Source: Chloroflexota bacterium (GTDB lineage Bacteria; Chloroflexota; Anaerolineae; Anaerolineales; UBA4823). Taken from it: a stretch of 32,500 nucleotides of DNA. The stretch spans positions 1-32,500 of the forward strand of contig JAEWYL010000089.1 in assembly GCA_023395675.1 (NCBI GenBank), in the 5' to 3' direction. Both the position numbers and the translations under genes were made by a program. Under the pieces are notes generated by a model. It worked only from the letters and a program-made list of their open reading frames with translations, was not told where the DNA came from and ran no database searches. Of this stretch, positions 9,326 to 16,911 are shown piece by piece. How positions within the stretch are numbered: position 1 is the first letter of the stretch; each line of letters starts with the position of its first letter.

Positions 9326-11233
9326 ATGAGTTATCGCAGCAGTTACCCAACCACTTCCGGGCCGTCTGGTACGGCCAGCAGCGGCGCCCTCCCGGCCCCG
9401 CACCCTCTTCCGCAGTTTCTCCTGGCCTTGCTGGGCGGGCTGGCGCTTTTTATCATCCTGGCGGTGGGCGTCCTGATCGGCTATGACAGGATGTACGCCG
9501 GTAAGATCTACCCGGGCGTGATGGTGGCAGGGGCGGACCTGACCGGCCTGACGATCGAAGAGGCCTCACAGCAGATCTCGGAGCGCATGACTTATCCGGT
9601 GACCGGGAAAATTGTCTTCCAGGAGGGCAGCCGGGTGTGGGTCGCCAACCCAGCCGAGATTGGGCTGTATCTCGACCCCCTCTCCAGTGCGCGCCAGGCT
9701 TTCCAGTACGGGCGCCAGGGCGGGATCATCCACCGCATTATCTCCAAGTTCCGCGCCTGGTACTTTGGAGAGAGCCTCTCCCCCTTGCTGGTCTATGACG
9801 AGCGCGCCGCGCTGGATTACCTGAACCGGATTGCGGCGGAAGTGGATAAACCGACCATCGAGGCCTCCCTGCAGATTGACGGCATGGAGGTGGTGGTCCA
9901 GCCGGGCCAGGTGGGCCGCAGGGTGGACATTGAGGCGGCTCTCGAGCCGCTGGAGCAGCAGATGTACAGCCTGAGCGACGGCCTGATCGCCCTCACCGTG
10001 TGGGAGACCCCGCCTGCCATCCTGGACGCCAGCGCACAGGCTGAGATCGCCGAGCGGATCCTGAGCGAGCCGCTGACGTTCACTCTTCCGGAGGCGGGAG
10101 AGGGCGACCCCGGCCCCTGGACTCTGGACCGGGAGAGCCTGGCGGAGATGCTGACCATCGAGAGGCTGGAGAACGGCGGGGTCGCCGCCTACCAGGTGGG
10201 GCTGTCCACCGGGAAGCTGCGAAAGTACCTGGAGGGTATAGCCCCCGAGCTGGCCCGCACCCCGGAAAATGCCCGCTACATATTCGATGATGATACCCGC
10301 CAGCTCGAGGTGATTCAGAACGCGATCGTCGGGCGGGCGCTGAATATCGAGGCCTCCATCCAGGCCATTAACGAACAGGCAGCCCAGGGGGCGCACAGCG
10401 TCGCGCTGGTGGTGGATACCCAACAGCCGCAGCTGGCCAATGACGCGCAGGCTGCCCAGTTGGGCATCACCGAACTGGTATCCGAGCACACCACCTATTT
10501 TTACGGCTCGAGCGGGTCGCGCATCCAGAACATCGAGACCGCCGCCTCCCGCTTCCACGGGGTGATGGTCGCCCCGGGCGCCACCTTCTCCATGGCGGAT
10601 ACGCTGGGCGATATCAGCCTGGACAACGGCTACGCCGAAGCACTGATTATCTACGGCAACCGCACGATTCAGGGTGTGGGCGGGGGCGTCTGCCAGGTGA
10701 GCACCACGCTGTTCCGGACGGTTTTCTTCGGCGGTTTCCCCATCGCGGAGCGGCACCCCCACGCCTACCGCGTGGTCTATTACGAATACGACCGGGGCGG
10801 CAACCTGGACAGCAGCTGGGCGGGCCTGGATGCGACCGTGTTCGTGCCGGTGGTGGATTTTAAATTCACCAACGACACCCCTTACTGGCTGCTGATGGAG
10901 ACCTACGTGAACAGCGAAGCGCGCAGCCTGACCTGGAAATTCTATTCCACCGGCGACGGCCGCACGGTGGATTGGGACAGCACCGGGCTGCGCAATATGG
11001 TCGAGCCGGAGGAACCGGTCTATCAGGAGAACCCGGAACTGGCCCGGGGTGAGATCCGCCAGGTGGATTGGGAAGTGGAAGGCGCGGATGTGACTGTAAC
11101 GCGCACCGTCTACCGCGACGGCCAGGTTTATTTCGACGACTCCTTCAGCACGCACTACCTGCCCTGGCGAGCTGTGTACGAATATGGGCCGGGGACGAAG
11201 CTCAAGAATACTGACAATCAGGAAGAAGAATAG
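9326..11233 (+). CDS. VanW-family membrane-anchored protein
   Basis: The 635-residue protein has a Ser/Pro-rich cytoplasmic start, one transmembrane helix (about residues 31-51) and a large outer part. Residues about 60-350 look like two YoaR-type putative peptidoglycan-binding (PG_binding_4) domains. The VanW domain follows (about 370-530) with its hallmark GGGVCQVSTTLF near residue 451. A C-terminal G5-like beta extension ends the protein. VanW proteins accompany some glycopeptide-resistance clusters, but most, like this one, stand alone with an unproven envelope role. I chose the ATG at 9326, 5 bases after AGG, over an in-frame GTG at 9320. The Trm112-like gene follows after 14 bases, so the two are probably cotranscribed. 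Confidence 0.9.
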   Translation: MSYRSSYPTTSGPSGTASSGALPAPHPLPQFLLALLGGLALFIILAVGVLIGYDRMYAGKIYPGVMVAGADLTGLTIEEASQQISERMTYPVTGKIVFQEGSRVWVANPAEIGLYLDPLSSARQAFQYGRQGGIIHRIISKFRAWYFGESLSPLLVYDERAALDYLNRIAAEVDKPTIEASLQIDGMEVVVQPGQVGRRVDIEAALEPLEQQMYSLSDGLIALTVWETPPAILDASAQAEIAERILSEPLTFTLPEAGEGDPGPWTLDRESLAEMLTIERLENGGVAAYQVGLSTGKLRKYLEGIAPELARTPENARYIFDDDTRQLEVIQNAIVGRALNIEASIQAINEQAAQGAHSVALVVDTQQPQLANDAQAAQLGITELVSEHTTYFYGSSGSRIQNIETAASRFHGVMVAPGATFSMADTLGDISLDNGYAEALIIYGNRTIQGVGGGVCQVSTTLFRTVFFGGFPIAERHPHAYRVVYYEYDRGGNLDSSWAGLDATVFVPVVDFKFTNDTPYWLLMETYVNSEARSLTWKFYSTGDGRTVDWDSTGLRNMVEPEEPVYQENPELARGEIRQVDWEVEGADVTVTRTVYRDGQVYFDDSFSTHYLPWRAVYEYGPGTKLKNTDNQEEE

Positions 11234-11247
11234 GAGAATAACAGGCT

Positions 11248-11469
11248 ATGGTCGGCCAGGATCTGCTCGAGATTTTACGCTGCCCTCATTGTGTGCGGGA
11301 AAGAGAAGGATTGCTGGAGTACTATAAAGAATCCTGGCTGATCTGCCAGGACTGCGGGCGGAAATACCCTATCCGGGACGATATCCCTGTCATGCTGATC
11401 GACGAGGGCAGCAAGTGGATGGAGACGCCGCGCGAGGCGCTGCCGGTGCCGCCGCCCGGGGAAGAGTAA
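11248..11469 (+). CDS. Trm112-like zinc-ribbon protein (UPF0434 family)
   Basis: This 73-residue protein begins DLLEILRCPHC, has a second pair in CQDCGRKYPI, and continues IPVMLIDE, the typical Trm112p-like pattern of a small zinc-binding fold. In eukaryotes and archaea Trm112 activates methyltransferases; the bacterial role is less clear. An AGGAG sequence about 10 bases upstream supports the ATG at 11248. It follows the VanW-family gene closely and a hairpin terminator lies downstream. Confidence 0.88.
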   Translation: MVGQDLLEILRCPHCVREREGLLEYYKESWLICQDCGRKYPIRDDIPVMLIDEGSKWMETPREALPVPPPGEE

Positions 11470-11510
11470 GCGCCGGTCCGATCAGGACTTATGCAGTTGG
11501 ATGGGGATGT

Positions 11511-11547
11511 GAGAGTTTTGTGCAGGTGCAGCCCGCACAGAACTCTC
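11511..11547 (+). terminator. hairpin terminator after the Trm112-like gene
   Basis: GAGAGTTTTGTGC (11511-11523) pairs with GCACAGAACTCTC (11535-11547) with one wobble across an 11-base loop. It is followed by a pyrimidine-rich stretch (GCTTTCTTCTCTG). It closes the vanW-trm112 unit. Confidence 0.55.
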
Positions 11548-11602
11548 GCTTTCTTCTCTGAACTGTCTCGCTCCTTTTTTCAGGAAAGGTTCAAAATCAC
11601 AG

Positions 11603-12190
11603 ATGGGTGCGGAAAACCTGGAGCACTGGCTGGCTGAACTGGCGTCGGGGGATGACGGGCGGGCCGAGAGGGCGGTGGAGGGCCTGAGCCGGTTTGGCAG
11701 CCGGGCGGTGGATGCGCTCATCCCGCGGGTTTCCGACCCGCAGCCGGATGCTCGCTGGTGGGCGCTGCGAGCCCTGGCGGAGATCTCCGACAGCCGGGTG
11801 CCGCCCCTCCTGGCTGCCGCCCTGGAGGACAGCGACCCTGCCGTGCAGCAGTGCGCGGCCCTGGCCCTGCGCAGGCAGCCCGCGCCGGAGGCAGTGCCGA
11901 CCCTGATCTCAGCCTTGGGGAAGAACGACAGGCTGCTGACCCGCCTGGCAGGCGACGCCCTGGCTTCTGCCGGACCGGCGGCTGCCAGAGCGCTGATCGA
12001 AGTCCTGGAAGACCGCAGCTATGCCCAGACTGCGCGCATGGAAGCGGCCCGCGCCCTGGCCCTGCTCGGCGACACCTCCGCCATCCCCGCCCTGTTTGCT
12101 GCCCTGGACGATGACTCGGTCTGGATCCAGTACTGGGCGAACGAAGGCCTGGAGCGCCTGGGGGTCGGGATGACGTTCTTTAAGCCGTAG
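11603..12190 (+). CDS. HEAT-repeat protein
   Basis: The 195-residue protein is a run of about five HEAT/PBS-lyase-type helical repeats, visible as recurring ALIPRVSDPQPDARWWALRALAEI, LLAAALEDSDPAVQQCAALAL and LFAALDDDSVWIQYWANEGLERLG. Such repeats form a curved solenoid for protein-protein contact, seen in phycobilin lyases and many scaffold proteins. There is no signal peptide, so it is probably cytoplasmic. The ribosome site is mediocre (AGGAAAGG ending 13 bases upstream). It converges with the DUF456 gene with only 15 bases between the stop codons. The partner is unknown. Confidence 0.85.
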   Translation: MGAENLEHWLAELASGDDGRAERAVEGLSRFGSRAVDALIPRVSDPQPDARWWALRALAEISDSRVPPLLAAALEDSDPAVQQCAALALRRQPAPEAVPTLISALGKNDRLLTRLAGDALASAGPAAARALIEVLEDRSYAQTARMEAARALALLGDTSAIPALFAALDDDSVWIQYWANEGLERLGVGMTFFKP

Positions 12191-12205
12191 GTCTCCCGGC
12201 CTTTT

Positions 12206-12703
12206 TTACCCTCTCCACACCCAGACCCACCACAACAGCATCAGCAGCAGACCGATCCCCAGGCGGGCGAAGAAAGATAAGCCCCAGCCGAGCACGAGGT
12301 CTTTGACCGTTCCCCAGGCCTTCTTCCAGTCCTCCGTCTGCCGGTACTGGAGCAGGAGCACCACCAGCGGGGCGGCGATCAGCCCGCCGAAGGGGGGGAT
12401 AAAAATGGTCCCCAGCAGCCCCGCGGCGTAGCCGAGGACGATCGTCGTCCAGGAAGCCCCGCCTTTGCGCGCGCCGGCCCCCATCAGCAGGTTATCCACC
12501 ACCGATCCCACCAGCATCAGCAGCGTGATAATGATGAACAGGAATGTCCCCAGCCCCCCGAAGCCTGCCAGCAGGCCGTAGACCAGGGCGGCCAGCCACA
12601 TCACCACCAGGCCGGGGAAGACGGGCACGATCAGGCCCAACAGGCCCACCAGCATAAAGAGCTGCGTCAGGCCGAAGATGAGAGTGTCTGCGTTAATATC
12701 CAA
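12206..12703 (-). CDS. DUF456-family integral membrane protein
   Basis: The 165-residue protein is almost wholly hydrophobic, with about five membrane segments rich in Gly (GLLGLIVPVFPGLVVMWLAALVYGLL, GYAAGLLGTIFIPPFGGLIAAPL), the pattern of DUF456. The reaction is unknown. The only start that fits is a TTG at 12703, placed 6 bases after AAGGAG. It is the last gene of a minus-strand operon after the lipoprotein gene, 46 bases downstream of it. Confidence 0.85.
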   Translation of the reverse strand: MDINADTLIFGLTQLFMLVGLLGLIVPVFPGLVVMWLAALVYGLLAGFGGLGTFLFIIITLLMLVGSVVDNLLMGAGARKGGASWTTIVLGYAAGLLGTIFIPPFGGLIAAPLVVLLLQYRQTEDWKKAWGTVKDLVLGWGLSFFARLGIGLLLMLLWWVWVWRG

Positions 12704-12749
12704 AATTCACTCCTTGGGCCGCCGGCGCCCATCTGAAAGATCCGGGCGG

Positions 12750-13280
12750 CTACCGGTCAGGATGCGCCTCCATATAAGACTCACGCCGGGCGAGCAGGCC
12801 GTCCAGAATGTCCTGCGGCACAACCGCCTGCACGGCCTCCAGCAGCTCCCCGGCCCGGTCCCGCTGGCTTGAAACCGGGTAAGGCGGGACGCGGATCTCC
12901 CTGCCGTTCACCAGCGCTTCCAGCCATGTGCGGCTCCCTCCGACCGGGGGATCGTCCTCCGCCGCCCAACGGGTGCTCAGCAGCCCCAGGGAGACCAGCT
13001 GCTGGTAAAGAGCGTCCACTTCAGCGGCGGTCAGGGTGAAGGTCTCCGTCCAGGTTGGGACGCCCTCGCCCGGATAATCGGGGGTCATGCTGATTTCCGC
13101 CTCCTCCCCCGGGCCGATCTGTAGGCTGTATTGATAGTAGTAAGGGGGTGGGAGAGAGCCTTCGGCAAACTCATAGCGTACCTGGAAGTCCTCCGGGCGC
13201 GTTGTCTCCGCTCCGGAGCCGGAAAACCCTCCACAGGCGGAAAGCAGGACCAGTACCAGCAGCAGGATCAAGGTTTTCAT
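12750..13280 (-). CDS. small lipoprotein of unknown function
   Basis: The 176-residue product begins MKTLILLLVLVLLSACGG, a lipoprotein signal with a lipobox (LSAC). The mature part has a short Gly/Ser linker and a mixed alpha/beta domain with ISMTPDYPGEG and FTLTAAEVDALYQQL. I do not recognise the family. The start at 13280 overlaps the stop of the upstream PPOX gene in an ATGA, indicating coupled translation; the frame's upstream extension to 13334 lies inside that gene and is not used. Confidence 0.8.
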   Translation of the reverse strand: MKTLILLLVLVLLSACGGFSGSGAETTRPEDFQVRYEFAEGSLPPPYYYQYSLQIGPGEEAEISMTPDYPGEGVPTWTETFTLTAAEVDALYQQLVSLGLLSTRWAAEDDPPVGGSRTWLEALVNGREIRVPPYPVSSQRDRAGELLEAVQAVVPQDILDGLLARRESYMEAHPDR

Positions 13281-13702
13281 GCAGCGATTCCTTGTTGAGC
13301 CAGGATTTTGGTCGGGGTCACCCGCACCAGCCACTCCCCTTCCACCGCATTTCTGCGCCCGTAGGTCTCCGCCAGTTCATCGCCCAGATAGCGGCGGGCG
13401 ATGCGGGTGGTCCACTGCAGCAGATCGGGCGCCTGCTCTTGAACCGCAGCCAGCCCCTCAACCTGCACGAAGGCATAGGGCGGTTCCTCGTCATCCACAC
13501 ACAGGCACACCCGGGGATCGCGGCGCAGGTTGGCGGCTTTTACCGTCGTATGCCAGGTGGTGAAAATCCAATCCTCCCCGTCCAGGACGAACCAGACCGG
13601 GGCCGCATGCGGGCGCCCATCCTCTCTGACGGTGGCCAGCATGGCCGTGCGCGGGCTGGACAGTAAGAACTCCCGGGCCTCATCCGGAGTCATATTTTTC
13701 AT
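13277..13702 (-). CDS. PPOX-class split-barrel flavin/F420-binding protein
   Basis: The 141-residue protein (MKNMTPDEAREFLLSSP) shows the pyridoxamine-phosphate-oxidase-like split barrel: MLATVREDGRPHAAPVWFVLDG, then IFTTWHTTVKAANLRRDPRV and VQVEGLA. It most resembles the small F420-dependent or FMN-binding oxidoreductases of the Rv1155 type. The cofactor cannot be decided from sequence alone. The ATG at 13702 follows a GGGAGGGAG purine run. The stop overlaps the lipoprotein start, making it the first gene of a three-gene operon. Confidence 0.85.
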   Translation of the reverse strand: MKNMTPDEAREFLLSSPRTAMLATVREDGRPHAAPVWFVLDGEDWIFTTWHTTVKAANLRRDPRVCLCVDDEEPPYAFVQVEGLAAVQEQAPDLLQWTTRIARRYLGDELAETYGRRNAVEGEWLVRVTPTKILAQQGIAA

Positions 13703-13842
13703 CGTCTTTCTCCCTCCCTCAGCGGTCCGCTGGCCGAACAGGCGAGAAGACCAGCACGATCCCACACTGACTTTATCTACGTAAAACCGGTTGAGAAGCC
13801 TCTCGCGACGAGGGCTGATCAAGTGTTACCCGGAAAGGCGGC

Positions 13843-15012
13843 TCACTCAAGCACCACCGGTGAACCGCAGTACGGGCAGAAGCCCGATCTGAAACGGCTT
13901 CGTTTTCCCCCTCGCTGGCACCACTGGCAGACGTATTCAGGCTCCCGCAGTGCCAGGAAAAACAGGATGGCGCCCATACTCAGCGGTAGGGCCAGGCAGG
14001 CCAGGGCAGTATCCCTGCGCCGGCGCGCCTGGGTCCAGTCTGCGACCGCCAGCAGGAAGCTTTCGTCGTCCTCCATCCCCAGGTCCTGGTAGAGCAGGGA
14101 CGGGTCGGCAGCGAGGATCGCCTGCCGGGAACGCCGCAGAAGCTCCTCTCTGCCGGTCCGGGACTCCAGGTAGCGGAAGACCTGGTCATAGGCGCGGTAG
14201 GCCTCGGTGGGGCCCCGCCGGAAAACAGAGCCGGGCGCAAAGTAGGTGTAGCTCTTGCCGCCGCCGCTGAAGAAGATCGCCAGCCCCTCGCGAAACCAGG
14301 CCGGCAGCTCCATCACCCGCCCGGCGCCGATGCTGGCGCTGACATAGGCGTGCACCAGTTCGTGCGAGAGCACGTCGAGGGTCTCGTTGTCCAGCCGCCC
14401 GCGGTTCTGAAACCTCAGATCGTCCACCACCAGGACGGCGATATAGCGAGCCTGCAGGGTCACTCCGGCCACTTCCTCGTTCGAGAAGGTCTTCTGCAGC
14501 AGGGAGGGCATGGCGAGCGTCGAGGGGTACAGGCGCACGTAAAAAAAGCCGGGCGGGGGCGGCACTCCGGCCTCCTCACGCAGCCCCACCAGGGCCGGGT
14601 CCTGGGATTCGGCCGGATCGATGCGCCAGAAGGTGGACCCGTTCCCGGAGGGCTGTTCCGGCTCCCCATATCCGCTTGAAAAAATCAGGAAATATTCTCC
14701 CAGGCGCCGGAGCTGGGCCTGTTCCGCATTCAAATCTTCCCCTGCCTCTTCCAGGCAGGTATGCAGGGGACGGTAGCGCTCGAGAAAGGCCTGCTCCTCC
14801 TCCTGGCTTTCGAATGCCGGGTCCTGCAGCGTTTCCCGCCATCGCGGCTCCTGCGCCAGTCTTTCCAGCAGGGCCTCGCAGTCTCCGGTAGCGCTCTGAG
14901 CCAGGGCAGCGCCGGGAGAAAGGGCGATCAGGAGGATCAGGAGGGCCGCTGCGGCGCGCAGGAGTTTTCCGGCGGCCCGCAGTCTGCTGTCCTCATCCGT
15001 GGTCCTGATCAT
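13843..15012 (-). CDS. membrane-anchored HExxH metallopeptidase with C-terminal zinc ribbon
   Basis: The 389-residue protein has a signal or anchor segment (about residues 15-35, ending ALAQ). The outer domain carries SHELVHAY, a gluzincin zinc motif with His217, Glu218 and His221, and a downstream Glu242 in PAWFREGLA as the likely third ligand. This is the peptidase MA-like pattern. A transmembrane helix follows (TALACLALPLSMGAILFFLAL), then a four-Cys zinc ribbon (CQWC and CPYC). The ribbon should face the cytoplasm if the HExxH domain is outside. The ATG at 15012 lies 11 bases after the upstream gene's stop codon, with only a weak ribosome site, suggesting coupling. Substrate unknown. Confidence 0.85.
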   Translation of the reverse strand: MIRTTDEDSRLRAAGKLLRAAAALLILLIALSPGAALAQSATGDCEALLERLAQEPRWRETLQDPAFESQEEEQAFLERYRPLHTCLEEAGEDLNAEQAQLRRLGEYFLIFSSGYGEPEQPSGNGSTFWRIDPAESQDPALVGLREEAGVPPPPGFFYVRLYPSTLAMPSLLQKTFSNEEVAGVTLQARYIAVLVVDDLRFQNRGRLDNETLDVLSHELVHAYVSASIGAGRVMELPAWFREGLAIFFSGGGKSYTYFAPGSVFRRGPTEAYRAYDQVFRYLESRTGREELLRRSRQAILAADPSLLYQDLGMEDDESFLLAVADWTQARRRRDTALACLALPLSMGAILFFLALREPEYVCQWCQRGGKRSRFRSGFCPYCGSPVVLE

Positions 15013-15023
15013 CACCAGAGCTG

Positions 15024-15746
15024 TCAGCGCTCGTGCAGCAGCAAGGATCCGAGAATCGCGATGGTAGCCAGGATCACCGCGGCCAGCAGGAAACCGCCGA
15101 TCAACCAGCGGCCCGAGAGACCGGTGACCAGGGCGAGCACTACCAGGACGAGAAAGAAGCGCAGCCGGCGGAAATCGGGGAGCTGGCCGCGATGCTGCCA
15201 GCTGACCCGCTCCAGCAGGAACAGCCCGGCCAGCATGCCGATTATGCTGGCGCTGATCCCCAGGATCAGGGTCTGGTTCCCCTTCAAGCCCAGGAAATCC
15301 AGCACCACAATCCCGCACACGCCCTCATGCGGGGATAGGACCGAGGCGGGGTACTGGAAGACCTTGACGAAAATAAAGTTGCGCAGGTCAACGTTCTCCG
15401 AGGTCACCGTCCAGCTGATGGACTTTGTCTCACCCGGCTCCATCCGCAGGTGTTCTCGTTCTTCGCCCAGCATAAGCCGGCTGCTGAAATCCGCCCGGAT
15501 CAGCGGCTCGATGGGCGTCTCGGCCGGATTGGTGAAAGTGGCCGTGACAACGCCTTCTTCGGTGCTGCTCATCAGCACCGGGCAGCGCAGACCGGTGTAC
15601 TGGCGATCCGTCATCTTGTCGAAACCGTAGAAATTGGCCTCCAGATCGGCCCAAACGGATACCGTGGCAAGGGCGATGCCCACGACGGCTCCGAAAGCGA
15701 ACAGCAAGCCACCCAGGGTGAGGAGTCTTTTTGTTTGCGGATTCAT
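15024..15746 (-). CDS. integral membrane protein of unknown function
   Basis: The 240-residue protein begins MNPQTKRLLTL and has one N-terminal membrane helix. An outer domain of about 100 residues follows, with CPVLMSSTEEGVV and a transglutaminase-accessory-like beta pattern (VTATFTNP, MEPGETKSISWTV). Three C-terminal membrane helices end in GSLLLHER. I do not recognise the family. I chose the ATG at 15746, 6 bases after GAGG, over an ATG four codons earlier. It is cotranscribed with the metallopeptidase, so the two may act together at the membrane. Confidence 0.75.
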   Translation of the reverse strand: MNPQTKRLLTLGGLLFAFGAVVGIALATVSVWADLEANFYGFDKMTDRQYTGLRCPVLMSSTEEGVVTATFTNPAETPIEPLIRADFSSRLMLGEEREHLRMEPGETKSISWTVTSENVDLRNFIFVKVFQYPASVLSPHEGVCGIVVLDFLGLKGNQTLILGISASIIGMLAGLFLLERVSWQHRGQLPDFRRLRFFLVLVVLALVTGLSGRWLIGGFLLAAVILATIAILGSLLLHER

Positions 15747-15923
15747 CCATGACCTCATTCGTGAAAAGCTGCCGGATGGGATACACCCTCCTCTCCGGCG
15801 CCTGCCACGGGTAAATTGCGAGCTTGAACGGGAATATTCACCTCTAATACTTCAGTAATTGCACTCAGGTTCACAATCCAGGCTAAACCGGCAGAAAAGG
15901 CTGCTCATGCCCCCGACAGCCAC

Positions 15924-15932
15924 TATTATAAT
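15924..15932. promoter_or_regulatory. overlapping -10-like boxes in the divergent spacer
   Basis: The bases TATTATAAT contain TATAAT on the plus strand (15927-15932) and TATAAT on the minus strand (15925-15930). They could serve the divergent genes at 15746 (-) and 16189 (+). No good -35 is seen in either direction. The spacer 15747-16188 holds no gene that I can support; its other feature is the structured leader at 16099-16173. Confidence 0.3.
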
Positions 15933-16098
15933 CGAGTGGGCCAGAGGCACAGTCTGCCCGGCATTGGAGAGGTCTCCGCTTACAACGAAACTGTCATGTG
16001 TTTTCCCCGCCTCTGGGGTAAGATAACCAGGTTTTCCGGCTTAAGGAACCGCTATAGAGAGCTCTGCGCCGGATCGCCATCCCATCCCCTCAGTCTGG

Positions 16099-16173
16099 AA
16101 AAACCCGCCCGGCCGCCGGGAAAAGCGGCGAGCGCGCCAGGGACAACAACCCTGGGTCTGCGGCCTGGTTTTT
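16099..16173 (+). promoter_or_regulatory. structured leader / possible attenuator of the hemerythrin gene
   Basis: AAAAACC (16099-16105) pairs with GGTTTTT (16167-16173). Inside it GGCCGC (16111-16116) pairs with GCGGCC (16160-16165), and CCAGGG (16137-16142) pairs with CCCTGG (16150-16155). The 3' arm ends in T5 immediately before the ribosome site, so it could be a terminator acting as an attenuator. GGCCGC can alternatively pair with a nearer GCGGC. It matches no riboswitch class I know. Confidence 0.45.
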
Positions 16174-16188
16174 CATGGAGAGAAACTT

Positions 16189-16596
16189 ATGACCCTGATC
16201 ACCTGGGACACATCCTATTCCGTCGGAGTGAAAGAGCTGGATGAGCAGCACCAGGAACTGCTCGCCCTGGTGGATAATTTGTATGCCGCGCTGAACCAGG
16301 ACCAGGGGAAAGAGGTGATTATCGGGGCGCTGGGCGAACTGATCGAGCACAAGCGCGCCCATTTCGCCAGCGAAGAACGCCTGATGGTCTGCTGCGGTTA
16401 TCCCGGCTACTCGAAGCACAAAGGAGAGCACGAGGCGTTTATTCAAAAGCTGCTGGAATTTCAGGGACGCTACCTCACAGGGAGAGCGTCAATGAACGAC
16501 CAGGTGGTCGCCAGCCTGGAAAACTGGCTCAGCGAGCATATCCTGGGCGCGGATCAAAAATATGTGCCCTATCTGATCTCGAAGGGGATTGTTTAG
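16189..16596 (+). CDS. bacteriohemerythrin
   Basis: The 135-residue protein has the complete di-iron ligand set of hemerythrins at the usual spacing: His21 (DEQHQEL), His58 and Glu62 (HFASEE), His77 and His81 (HKGEH), His117 and Asp122 (HILGAD). It should form a four-helix bundle binding O2 reversibly, for storage, delivery or sensing in the cytoplasm. A Cys68-Cys69 pair next to the iron site is unusual. It starts at the ATG at 16189 after GGAGAG. It is monocistronic, with a structured leader. Confidence 0.95.
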   Translation: MTLITWDTSYSVGVKELDEQHQELLALVDNLYAALNQDQGKEVIIGALGELIEHKRAHFASEERLMVCCGYPGYSKHKGEHEAFIQKLLEFQGRYLTGRASMNDQVVASLENWLSEHILGADQKYVPYLISKGIV

Positions 16597-16736
16597 AGGA
16601 CCGCCAGGCTCGCAAGTTCACTCCTGGATGGGATAAGTAGTGATAGTAGCGCCCTGATCATTCAAGCGGCGCCTGCCTGCAAGAAATTCTTAGGATTTGC
16701 TCCATATTATTCAAATTTTCGCCCGGACCACATTTT

Positions 16737-16747
16737 TGATATATAAT
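16737..16747 (+). promoter_or_regulatory. probable promoter of the phosphonate-type transporter operon
   Basis: TGATATATAAT contains both an extended -10 reading (TGA-TATATA) and a perfect TATAAT at 16742-16747, in an AT-rich stretch that stands out from the background. The -35 region is weak. The leader to the ATG at 16912 would be about 160 bases; I see no recognisable riboswitch in it. The spacer from 16597 holds no other gene. Confidence 0.45.
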
Positions 16748-16911
16748 TGGCAGAGCTTTGGCCTGCATCGCGAGAAACAGGGGGGAAAGCGTGACGAAGG
16801 AGTGCTAAAGCGCAATCGATCGCGCCGGTGATCAAACTCCAAAATACAAGTGAATAGATGGTAGGCACAAAGCAACGAAGGTTTGTTCCCATTCATTCTG
16901 GAGGAGAAAAG

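Noticed and set aside
16754..16911. A known riboswitch (TPP, cyclic-di-GMP, molybdenum cofactor) in the phnD leader
   Set aside because: I compared the GGGGGG-AAAGCG and nearby segments with the consensus cores I remember and found no match or convincing nested stems.
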